A stretch of 5,461 nucleotides of DNA from Nitrososphaerales archaeon (GCA_029237515.1 JARBAV010000427.1:1-5461); one strand, 5' to 3'. Positions 1-4,892 are shown, numbered from the stretch's first letter. Numbers and translations are program-made. The notes: generated by a model from the letters alone, not told the origin.

Positions 1-61
1 CGGTCCAGTTGGAGCACTCAATGTGAAGTGTTTTAGCAAATGATACAACAGAAAACTTTCT

Positions 62-85
62 AACCATCGAGGAACTCCGATGGTT
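62..85 (-). terminator. 3' hairpin after the HxlR gene
   Basis: A perfect 8-bp stem (AACCATCG at 62-69 with CGATGGTT at 78-85) encloses an 8-nt loop and begins only 5 nt past the HxlR stop codon. On the minus strand it is followed by a weak T-rich tract containing TTTT. Placement favours a transcript 3' end or RNA-stabilising hairpin. Archaeal termination mostly depends on T-runs, and the one here is poor, so the terminator role is inferred. Confidence 0.45.
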
Positions 86-90
86 TGGCC

Positions 91-453
91 TTATTGTACT
101 TCAGTAGATGCTATTCTAGGATATTTCCAACGCTGAGCCCATTCCCCTAAATCATTAAGTATTACTCCCAGTTCCCTTGCCCTAGGAGTCAACCGGTATT
201 CTACTTTAGGCGGTATTTCTGGATAGATTTTTTTTGAAATTAGGCCTTCACGTTCCATTTCCAATAGTCTAGCTGCTAGTACTGTACTACTAATTCCAGT
301 TAATGTTCTTTTAAGCTCATTAAAGCGTATGGCTTCCTTTGTGTGAAGGTTCTTTAATATTAGCAATGCCCATCTTCTTCCCAACACTTCCCACATGTTG
401 TTAATTGCATTGCATTTTTGTTCTTCTTCGTCTTCCACTCCTTTCCGTTCCAC
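91..453 (-). CDS. HxlR-family winged helix-turn-helix transcriptional regulator
   Basis: This is a DNA-binding regulator of about 120 aa from the proposed GTG start at 453, the usual HxlR size. Visible family features are the N-terminal Cys14 just before helix 1, the stretch ending GRRWALLILKNL, the recognition-helix region RFNELKRTLTGISSTVLAARL, and the wing and C-terminal part with EYRLTPRARELG and WAQRW. The frame is open upstream to an ATG at 519, but that extension (hydrophobic, MYLVVPLNWLVLF) is translated promoter: a TATA box sits at 476-485, and its predicted transcription start falls on the GTG at 453. A second GTG at 438 is possible. Cys14 is the only cysteine; in Bacillus relatives such as HypR and YodB a similarly placed cysteine senses disulfide or quinone stress. 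The gene lies 74 nt downstream of the LLM oxidoreductase, its probable target, and may also be cotranscribed with it. The family call is secure; the ligand and target are inferred. Confidence 0.9.
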   Translation of the reverse strand: MERKGVEDEEEQKCNAINNMWEVLGRRWALLILKNLHTKEAIRFNELKRTLTGISSTVLAARLLEMEREGLISKKIYPEIPPKVEYRLTPRARELGVILNDLGEWAQRWKYPRIASTEVQ

Positions 454-475
454 ATGGTTTAATATTATGACTAAG

Positions 476-485
476 TATTTAAATA
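476..485 (-). promoter_or_regulatory. TATA box of the HxlR gene
   Basis: TATTTAAATA is a near-consensus archaeal TATA box centred at 480.5. A start about 27 nt downstream lands on 453-454, the first base of the in-frame GTG, so a leaderless transcript is predicted. The box is palindromic and so reads the same on both strands; only the minus-strand gene uses it sensibly. It lies inside the longer ATG-initiated version of the ORF, which argues against that longer start. Confidence 0.6.
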
Positions 486-527
486 ACACTAACCAATTTA
501 AAGGCACTACAAGGTACATGGTGGTAA

Positions 528-1571
528 CTAAACTACCGCCATATAGTTTTCATCTACTTCACGAAGCGCAGGAGCGACGCGCTTACCTATTAATTCGGTA
601 GCTCGCATGAGTTTTGCGTGAGGCAATGAGGCGGGGTTCATCATAAAAGTGATCCTAGATATGCCGCCTAGAGCTTGGCTGTGCCTAATGATCTTCTTGA
701 CTACCTCATCTGGATCGCCAAGGAGAAGTGCACCTTGTGGACCATGTTGGGCATCAAAGCTCGCACGCGTCATTTTAGGCCATCCACGCTCCTTTCCAAT
801 CTCAGTCATAGTATGTGCATAGCCCGGAAAGAAGTCATCGACTGCCTCCTGCGTACTCTCTGCAACATAGCCCAGAGAATGTACACCTACCTTCAATTGA
901 TCGGCTGAATGGCCGGCTTGTCTTCCAGCCTCTCGGTATAGATCAATAAGTGGCCGGAACCTGTGTGTTTCGCCACCTATTATTGCAACCATCAATGGGA
1001 GCCCGAGCAAACCAGCACGGACGAATGATTCCGGAGTTCCGCCAACGCCTAACCATATCGGAAAAGGATTTTGCATAGGTCTTGGATAGACTCCCTGACC
1101 ACTTAGTCTATGACGATATTTGCCAGACCAATGCACATGCTCATTTTCACGAATCTTTAGCAGTAAATCGAGCTTCTCTGCAAAAAGCGAATCATAGTCT
1201 TCCAACCTAAATCCGAATAAGGGAAATGCTTCGATGGACGAGCCGCGACCAACAACCATTTCGGCCCGACCCTGTGAAAGAAGATCCAAGGTTGCGAATT
1301 CTTGAAACACCCTTACTGGGTCGGCAGCACCTAATACAGTTACAGCACTGGTAAGACGTATTTGTTTAGTTCGTGTGGCTGCAGCAGCTAAGACGACAGC
1401 AGGAGCTGAATCCAGGAATTCTTTTCGATGATGTTCGCCGACACCAAACACGTCTAACCCAATTCGATCAGCATATTCAATCTGATCGACTAGTCTTCGC
1501 AAACGCTCAGATGGGCTGACTTGAAGGCCATCGTCATCCCATGCTGCAAAACTATCAATTCCTACTTGCAT
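528..1571 (-). CDS. LLM-class (luciferase-like) flavin-dependent oxidoreductase
   Basis: This is a 347-aa, full-length member of the bacterial luciferase-like monooxygenase superfamily: a TIM-barrel, presumably cytoplasmic enzyme using FMN or F420. Family marks are the early FGVGEHHRKEF segment (Glu46-His47-His48), TSAVTVLGAADPVRVFQ (74-90) followed by ATLDLLSQGRAEMVVGRGS (93-111), FPLFG (116-120), GQGVYPRP (158-165), WLGVGGTPESFVRAG (173-187) and the late GDPDEVVKKI (285-294). The substrate cannot be read from sequence. The ATG at 1571 has a TATA box at the leaderless distance. The stop is 74 nt before the HxlR GTG, and the PPOX gene lies 171 nt upstream on the same strand. Base composition is near 50% G+C by eye against roughly a third in the flanks, and the protein reads like bacterial members of the family, so acquisition from a bacterium is likely. 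The family is certain; the cofactor and substrate are not. Confidence 0.95.
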   Translation of the reverse strand: MQVGIDSFAAWDDDGLQVSPSERLRRLVDQIEYADRIGLDVFGVGEHHRKEFLDSAPAVVLAAAATRTKQIRLTSAVTVLGAADPVRVFQEFATLDLLSQGRAEMVVGRGSSIEAFPLFGFRLEDYDSLFAEKLDLLLKIRENEHVHWSGKYRHRLSGQGVYPRPMQNPFPIWLGVGGTPESFVRAGLLGLPLMVAIIGGETHRFRPLIDLYREAGRQAGHSADQLKVGVHSLGYVAESTQEAVDDFFPGYAHTMTEIGKERGWPKMTRASFDAQHGPQGALLLGDPDEVVKKIIRHSQALGGISRITFMMNPASLPHAKLMRATELIGKRVAPALREVDENYMAVV

Positions 1572-1594
1572 AATATATACACTAGGTAAAACGA

Positions 1595-1602
1595 TTATTT
1601 AA
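1595..1602 (-). promoter_or_regulatory. TATA box of the LLM oxidoreductase gene
   Basis: On the minus strand the sequence reads TTAAATAA, centred at 1598.5. The A of the ATG at 1571 lies 27-28 nt downstream, so the transcript should be leaderless, with the same geometry as the HxlR gene. One arm of an 11-bp inverted repeat (1577-1587) lies between this box and the start, a position where a bound protein would block transcription. Confidence 0.6.
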
Positions 1603-1615
1603 TTGCAGTAGTGAT

Positions 1616-1664
1616 TACTAACTTAGTTGGTATGTTATACCGTATCTAGTAAGTGGAAACTTAC
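1616..1664. promoter_or_regulatory. Cluster of dyad sites upstream of the LLM promoter (candidate HxlR operator)
   Basis: Three dyads lie just upstream of the LLM TATA box. TACTAACTTAGTTGGTA (1616-1632) pairs 7 of 8 positions. GGTATGTTATACC (1629-1641) has perfect 5-bp arms and overlaps the first. GTAAGTGGAAACTTAC (1649-1664) has perfect 6-bp arms around GGAA. The element TTACTA/TAGTAA recurs at 1615-1620, 1647-1652 and 1673-1678. Some HxlR regulators (YodB type) bind TACT...AGTA half-sites, so the neighbouring HxlR protein is the obvious candidate binder. The dyads are seen directly; the operator role is inferred. Confidence 0.4.
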
Positions 1665-1690
1665 CGATTCAATAGTAACCAATTCAAGCA

Positions 1691-1710
1691 TATCGTGTGA
1701 TATTGTGTGA
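1691..1710. repeat. Tandem 10-bp direct repeat
   Basis: TATCGTGTGA (1691-1700) is followed at once by TATTGTGTGA (1701-1710), 9 of 10 bases identical. The period is about one helical turn, so both copies would face the same side of the DNA. It sits next to the outer arm of the 11-bp inverted repeat. It may be a protein-binding element or chance. Confidence 0.35.
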
Positions 1711-1721
1711 GAGACCTAGTG

Positions 1722-1737
1722 TATTTGAATACAAATA
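1722..1737 (-). terminator. Possible 3' hairpin after the PPOX gene
   Basis: TATTTG and CAAATA (1722-1727 and 1732-1737) form a 6-bp stem with a 4-nt loop, 5 nt beyond the PPOX stop on the minus strand. No T-run follows, so a terminator role is weak. The hairpin overlaps the outer arm of the 11-bp repeat by three bases. Confidence 0.25.
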
Positions 1738-1742
1738 TGTCA

Positions 1743-2198
1743 TTATCCCGCCTCTACTTCGGCTCTTTTGACACTGAATTTCCCGCCTGTAAAGACTGGT
1801 TCGTCAATTCCCCAACTCCATTTCTTTATAGGGCGAATTCTAATGTATGTATGCTCTGAATGATCGGTTGAGTCCATATATCCACCTCGTCGGTTAACAA
1901 CATCAGCATCGCCATAGATCCTTATCCCTCGTGGATCCCATGGATCAACAGTCCTCAAATCATCAATCACAACTGCTACCTTTTTATTTTTTAGAATGTT
2001 TTTGTATTTTGTAGATTTGAGAATATTCATTCCGCTTACGTAAAAATACTCACCATCGAAATCAAAGCCAACTGGCACAACATCTGGTTGCATGAGTTTG
2101 TTACCATCTTCTTCTGATGTTGATACTGTAGCAATTCTTGCAATATGCTGTGTGTTAAGATATTCTATTTCATTTTGAGAAAGAATCGTATGAGACAT
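1743..2198 (-). CDS. PPOX-class (F420- or flavin-dependent) oxidoreductase, pyridoxamine 5'-phosphate oxidase fold
   Basis: This 151-aa protein has a split-barrel flavin/F420-binding fold. From the chosen ATG at 2198 it shows an N-terminal helix, the strand RIATVS (21-26), QPDVVPVGFDFDGEYFYVSG (37-56), the basic KSTKYKNILKNKKVAVVIDD (61-80), WDPRGIRIYGDADVV (87-101) and a C-terminal strand YIRIRPIKKWSWG (118-130). This pattern matches the PPOX-class F420-dependent enzyme/OxyR-like subgroup (compare TIGR04023) better than true PNPO. The substrate is unknown; members reduce or oxidise small molecules using F420H2 or FMN. The frame stays open to an ATG at 2288, but those 30 extra residues have no family character and run through the likely promoter. 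The gene precedes the LLM oxidoreductase on the same strand, 171 nt away and separated by operator-like repeats, so coregulation is plausible but not shown. Confidence 0.9.
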   Translation of the reverse strand: MSHTILSQNEIEYLNTQHIARIATVSTSEEDGNKLMQPDVVPVGFDFDGEYFYVSGMNILKSTKYKNILKNKKVAVVIDDLRTVDPWDPRGIRIYGDADVVNRRGGYMDSTDHSEHTYIRIRPIKKWSWGIDEPVFTGGKFSVKRAEVEAG

Positions 2199-2215
2199 TC
2201 TCTTTACATTATCAA

Positions 2216-2233
2216 TGTATAAACACGATAAAA
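2216..2233 (-). promoter_or_regulatory. Probable TATA region of the PPOX gene
   Basis: On the minus strand TTTTATC (2233-2227) would place the start near 2202, leaving about 4 nt of leader before the ATG at 2198. The better-looking TTTATACA (2223-2216) would place it near 2192, inside the gene. The spacing is less exact than for LLM and HxlR, but either choice puts the promoter inside the longer ORF and supports the shorter start. Confidence 0.35.
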
Positions 2234-2555
2234 CATAAAGATATCTATCGTTGAGATAGCAAGATAGGTGAAGGCCAGTACTATCCAACCAACTGGTTAT
2301 TCATTTATTCTATTGAATCTGTGGCTGGTCTGGTACATAATCTCTAATCTCCTGTATCTGGTTCTTGGTAGTCGGCCCTTTGAAGTCAGTAATAATTTCT
2401 TTAGTCGGATTTTAGTATTGAATTGAATATTGAGGTCTTTGGTTAATAATGGCGCGCATTAGTAACATAAAGCCACGAATGAATCACTAGTGATAATACC
2501 AACATTTTGTCAGTTATAAAAGAAGAGGAAGGGGTTATCGTATTGACTTTCTATC

Positions 2556-2564
2556 TATATATTA
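2556..2564 (+). promoter_or_regulatory. TATA box of the VOC/glyoxalase gene
   Basis: TATATATTA is centred at 2560, and the TTG at 2587 lies exactly 27 nt downstream, again the leaderless layout. This supports TTG at 2587 as the true start, since the only in-frame ATG nearby (2641) would remove the first strand of the fold. Confidence 0.55.
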
Positions 2565-2586
2565 GTAAAGCGAAGAATTCTAAGAA

Positions 2587-2996
2587 TTGAAGTTTAAAAA
2601 GATAGTTGAAACATGCATCTACTCTCTTGATTTGAATATTATGAAGGATTTTTACGTCAATCGTCTAGGACTTGATTTGGTCTCAGAGGAAAAGGGAAGA
2701 CATGTATTTTTGAAAGCTGGAAAGAGTATGCTATTAATATTCAATCCTGAGAATACAAGGAATTCTTCAACATCTTTCCAGCTCATGGCGCTATAACTCC
2801 TCCATCATCCATCCATTTTGCCCTAGAAATACAACAAGCAGAGTATGAAGCTGCAAAGAATTGTTTAATTCAGAATAAAATCGTGATTGAGAAAGAAGTG
2901 AGTTGGGGCAGTCGGGGTAAGTCCATGTACTTCCGAGATCCAGTACATAATTTAGTTGAAATTATTACCAAAGGCCAATGGCCAGTAAAAGACTAA
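2587..2996 (+). pseudogene. Glyoxalase/VOC-superfamily protein, frameshifted
   Basis: Two overlapping frames together encode one VOC-fold (glyoxalase/bleomycin-resistance/dioxygenase) protein. Frame one starts at TTG 2587 and gives VETCIYSLDLNIMKDFY, RLGLDLVS, GRHVFLKAG and LLIFNPENT, then stops at 2794-2796. The C-terminal half lies in another frame: FPAHGAITPPSSIHFALEI, then SWGSRGKSMYFRDP and HNLVEIITKG, ending in TAA at 2994-2996. Restoring one A in ACAAGG (2755-2760) joins them as ENTKEFFNIFPAHG and yields 136 aa, a normal length. Candidate metal ligands in the restored chain are Glu8, His77 and Glu125. There is no slippery heptamer, so programmed frameshifting is unlikely: this is either a recent pseudogene or a sequencing/assembly error. 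The catalysed reaction is unknown, as VOC members include lyases, isomerases and dioxygenases. Confidence 0.85.
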
Positions 2997-3084
2997 GATT
3001 AGGACTAGGACTAACTGATTTATCTTATCTATGACATCAAATTTGCAATCTAATTAGAAATAGGTCTAAACTGCCAGTTGGTTA

Positions 3085-3091
3085 TTTTTTT
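3085..3091 (+). terminator. T-run downstream of the VOC gene
   Basis: Seven consecutive T residues on the plus strand, 89 nt after the VOC stop, match the usual archaeal termination signal. The run overlaps the last codons of the convergent CDGSH gene, so the two transcripts would meet here. Confidence 0.4.
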
Positions 3092-3791
3092 ACTCAGCAT
3101 CATCGACAAAATTTATTGACTTGTGCATACCGTCACAAAATGGTTTGTTGTTAGATGCACCGCATCTACAGAGAGTATAATGTTCTTTTGAAGATCCATC
3201 TGCCCATTGTATATTATCGCCTATTAAATCTATGCCTCCTGTTATTAGATATGGACCATTCTTTGAAATAGTAACCATCGGGTCACCTTTATTTTGGTCT
3301 TTATATTCTATTCCGTCAATGGAATAACTCAGTGCACCTGAGGGACATTTTCTTATAGTTTGTATCATATCTTCTGCGCTGGCGCCGTTAGGGTCTATCC
3401 AAGGTTTGACTTCAAGTCTAAAAACTGATGATAAATTTTTTACACATTCACCAGCATGGGAACAGATTCTTCGATTATCATGGATTATTATACTATTACC
3501 AGTATAACTCTTCTTTTTATCCTTAAATTTCTGGCCAGTTTCATCAATTATTTTATTGTCACTCGAAAACTTGATTGTTACATGTGTACCATCGCAGAAT
3601 GGTTTATTCTTTGAAGCTCCGCATCTACATAATGCTGTTCCACTTATATTCGAAAGAGGTTTTCCATCTGAGGATTGAAGATTTGGCACAACTTTAGGTG
3701 TCATATCATTTAATAGATAGTATGGCCCATTTGGAAGGGGCATAACCTTTGGTTTATTTTGTTGTCCTTCCTGCTGCTGTTCCATATTCAT
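3090..3791 (-). CDS. Double CDGSH iron-sulfur protein with central divergent 4Fe-4S domain
   Basis: This 233-aa soluble Fe-S protein has three cluster modules and no signal peptide or membrane segment. The first CDGSH motif is CRCGASKNKPFCDGTH (55-70), with Cys55, Cys57, Cys66 and His70 as [2Fe-2S] ligands. The middle (about 96-162) resembles the divergent 4Fe-4S mono-cluster domain (Fer4_19), with Cys110, Cys116 and Cys149 in RICSHAGEC and RKCPSGAL. The second CDGSH motif is CRCGASNNKPFCDGMH (208-223), with Cys208, Cys210, Cys219 and His223. Each CDGSH part is preceded by a matching NGPY(Y/L)L(L/I) strand, suggesting internal duplication. The role is probably electron transfer or Fe-S/redox sensing; the partner is unknown. 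ATG at 3791 is used, but ATG at 3785 fits one TATA box better and would remove only two residues. The first 16 residues are Gln-rich and likely disordered. It converges on the VOC gene and seems to be its own transcription unit. Confidence 0.93.
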   Translation of the reverse strand: MNMEQQQEGQQNKPKVMPLPNGPYYLLNDMTPKVVPNLQSSDGKPLSNISGTALCRCGASKNKPFCDGTHVTIKFSSDNKIIDETGQKFKDKKKSYTGNSIIIHDNRRICSHAGECVKNLSSVFRLEVKPWIDPNGASAEDMIQTIRKCPSGALSYSIDGIEYKDQNKGDPMVTISKNGPYLITGGIDLIGDNIQWADGSSKEHYTLCRCGASNNKPFCDGMHKSINFVDDAE

Positions 3792-3808
3792 TACAATCTC
3801 ATCCTATT

Positions 3809-3822
3809 CTATATTATTATTA
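3809..3822 (-). promoter_or_regulatory. TATA region of the CDGSH gene
   Basis: A TAT-repeat tract offers two overlapping boxes on the minus strand. TAATATAG (3816-3809) predicts a start at 3785, the second ATG, and TAATAATA (3822-3815) predicts 3791, the first ATG. Both give leaderless messages, so the start codon cannot be decided from sequence alone. Confidence 0.4.
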
Positions 3823-3919
3823 TTCAAGAGGTCACATTTTAGTCATACCAACATCACGATCTGTCTTTTCCAATAGATTTCTCCTACAAAACGATTATAG
3901 TCAATAGAACTAATAGAAG

Positions 3920-4246
3920 TTGGATCTGTTCTTGACTCGCGTATCATCGCATTTGAATCTAAAGTTAGATGAGGATGAGGATGTTGTTAGATTTCTGGAT
4001 ATCTATGAATTGGTTCTTGATATATTCCTAATTATCTAAATGACAAACCCCAACGAATCCCTGTGTAACAAAATCCTTCAGCGAGCAAAAAGACCTCCTA
4101 TTGAAATATATTTGGCCAGATTAGACGTTTTTGGCTTGTCCCAATATTACTAAATATCCAAATATCAACTTTCTTCGTTTCTTTCTACAAGGTCCTTCAT
4201 TGATTTCGTTGCCCAAGTTCAATCATTCTTAAGCAATGAGGAGTAA
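3920..4246 (+). pseudogene. Possible decayed gene: one frame with two in-frame TAA stops
   Basis: No family was recognised. One frame runs from about 3917 to 4246 with only two internal stops, TAA at 4037-4039 and TAA at 4151-4153, before TAA at 4244-4246. Segment one contains the acidic KLDEDEDVVRFLDIYELV. Segment two begins with ATG at 4040 directly abutting the first stop and is 37 aa long, with ILQRAKRPPIEIYLARLDVF. Segment three includes STRSFIDFVAQVQSFLSNEE. At this A+T content about seven stops would be expected over the length, so the frame is unusually open but not decisively so. It could be a degenerated gene, a lone 37-aa protein (4040-4153), or chance. The next ORF (4259-4432) is in the same frame. 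Confidence 0.25.
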
Positions 4247-4258
4247 GTACATAGATGT

Positions 4259-4432
4259 ATGGCTGCTAAATCAGGATCAAGGGACCCCTTACATAATCCA
4301 AAGAATGGAACCCAACGAGTTGTAATTGATCCAGGCGATGGTTCCAACCATCTCCAAGTCTTTATGAATGGAAGTTGGATGCACGACTACAGGTGTAAAG
4401 ACCAAACGAACAAGGAATGCAGGAAAAAATAG
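4259..4432 (+). CDS. Small hypothetical protein, 57 aa
   Basis: The product is hydrophilic and not recognised. It contains SRDPLHNPKNGTQRVVIDPG, DGSNHLQVFMNGSWMHDY and a Lys-rich tail with Cys46 and Cys54. The middle has alternating strand-like stretches (QRVVIDP, LQVFMNGSW), suggesting a small beta-rich domain. There is no signal peptide or membrane segment. Codon choice and amino-acid composition look coding, and the hydrophobic ORF on the opposite strand (4501-4289) reads as its shadow. A GAGGAG at 4238-4243 lies 15 nt before the ATG, rather far for a ribosome-binding site; no TATA box sits at the leaderless distance, and AAATATCC near 4152 is the nearest upstream candidate. It is preceded in the same frame by the possible decayed gene, so it might be that gene's surviving end. 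Confidence 0.45.
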   Translation: MAAKSGSRDPLHNPKNGTQRVVIDPGDGSNHLQVFMNGSWMHDYRCKDQTNKECRKK

Positions 4433-4685
4433 ATTTACAATTTTGAACAATGAGTAAAAGTAATTTAATACAGATACCAACAGAGGAATGTTTTTATCCA
4501 TGAAATGAAATGTTCATACCAAGGCTAATTATTGGCCTAGTATTTTACCAACCACTAACAAGAAAGTACGGTATGATGGGATGAAACAACTCGGGTGGGA
4601 TAGGGCGCAATGACTTATTCATCAATCTATTCCCGAAGCTAATTAAGAAAATTGTTTGTTACTAATCCAAGACTGACAGAGTCCC

Positions 4686-4700
4686 GAATAGCTCCTATTC
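4686..4700 (-). repeat. Short perfect inverted repeat over the stop of the 65-aa ORF
   Basis: GAATAG-CTC-CTATTC has 6-bp arms and a 3-nt loop and includes the stop codon of the minus-strand small ORF (4695-4697). It could stabilise or end that transcript. No T-run follows on the minus strand. Confidence 0.3.
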
Positions 4701-4892
4701 CTCCACTACGAAATAATGACCGTTATCATATACCCTGTCTCCTCTATCTCTAGCAACTTTCATTATGCATTCTGCTGTATGTCTCTCTACTATGCCTAAC
4801 ATTGTTTGACTAGACCAATATTGAACTGTTTGATCTTTAGGCAAGCCAGGTAAGTCAGTCTCCGTCATGATAGTAATCATATTTCTTACCAT
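4695..4892 (-). CDS. Small hypothetical protein, 57-65 aa
   Basis: No family was recognised. The ORF encodes 65 aa from ATG 4892, with in-frame ATGs also at 4880 (61 aa) and 4868 (57 aa). It contains TETDLPGLPKDQTVQYWSSQ, then an amphipathic helix-like MLGIVERHTAECIMKVARDR and an end GDRVYDNGHYFVVEE resembling a helix followed by a beta-hairpin. The composition is soluble, with one Cys and no membrane segment, and the protein reads as folded rather than random. TTTATAA on the minus strand at 4930-4924 predicts a start near 4900, just before ATG 4892. An alternative box, TATTATTA (4899-4892), predicts a leaderless start near ATG 4868, where the well-structured part begins. It stands alone, with no neighbour on its strand for about 900 bp. 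Confidence 0.5.
   Translation of the reverse strand: MVRNMITIMTETDLPGLPKDQTVQYWSSQTMLGIVERHTAECIMKVARDRGDRVYDNGHYFVVEE

Larger units (their letters stand above)
1577..1724. repeat. Widely spaced 11-bp perfect inverted repeat in the LLM-PPOX gap
   Basis: ATACACTAGGT at 1577-1587 has its exact reverse complement, ACCTAGTGTAT, at 1714-1724, with 126 bp between the arms. The inner arm lies between the LLM TATA box and its start codon; the outer arm is 18 bp downstream of the PPOX stop. An 11-bp match is unlikely by chance in a gap this short. Paired operator sites for a dimeric regulator are a reasonable reading. An RNA stem would be possible only in a read-through transcript. Confidence 0.5.
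2199..2586. other. Divergent intergenic region between PPOX and VOC genes
   Basis: This 388-bp stretch has no credible gene. It holds the minus-strand PPOX promoter at its left end and the plus-strand VOC promoter at its right end. A perfect 12-bp palindrome, ATCACTAGTGAT (2483-2494), lies about 100 bp before the VOC start, and CTATC-GTTGA-GATAG (2245-2259) forms a small dyad upstream of PPOX. A second strong TATA-like element, TTATAAAAG (2514-2522), would start a plus transcript near 2545, giving the VOC gene an alternative leader of about 40 nt. Confidence 0.5.

Noticed and set aside
2..43. Possible C-terminal end of a plus-strand gene (GPVGALNVKCFSK then stop)
   Set aside because: Only 13 residues are inside the window; coding cannot be told from chance.
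395..601. Plus-strand 68-aa ORF
   Set aside because: Antisense to the HxlR N-terminus, the promoter and the LLM 3' end; no family character.
675..908. Plus-strand 77-aa ORF
   Set aside because: Lies wholly inside the well-supported LLM gene on the other strand; a shadow of its codon pattern.
2199..2288. N-terminal 30-residue extension of the PPOX gene
   Set aside because: Not PPOX-like and overlaps the probable promoter; the ATG at 2198 begins the recognisable domain.
2287..3083. AACCAACTGG (2287-2296) and its complement (3074-3083) flanking the VOC gene, as if ends of a mobile element
   Set aside because: 10-bp matches are expected several times by chance in a window this size; there are no target duplications and no transposase.
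4289..4501. Minus-strand 70-aa hydrophobic ORF resembling a membrane protein
   Set aside because: Mostly antisense to the 57-aa plus ORF, whose Asp/Asn/Gln/His-rich codons produce hydrophobic residues in reverse; it has no promoter signal. Kept out, though a membrane microprotein is not strictly excluded.
4450..4665. Frame with MSKSNLIQIPTEECFYP and two internal TGA stops, suggesting another decayed gene or TGA recoding
   Set aside because: Too short and stop-rich, without recognisable homology; no selenocysteine signals seen.
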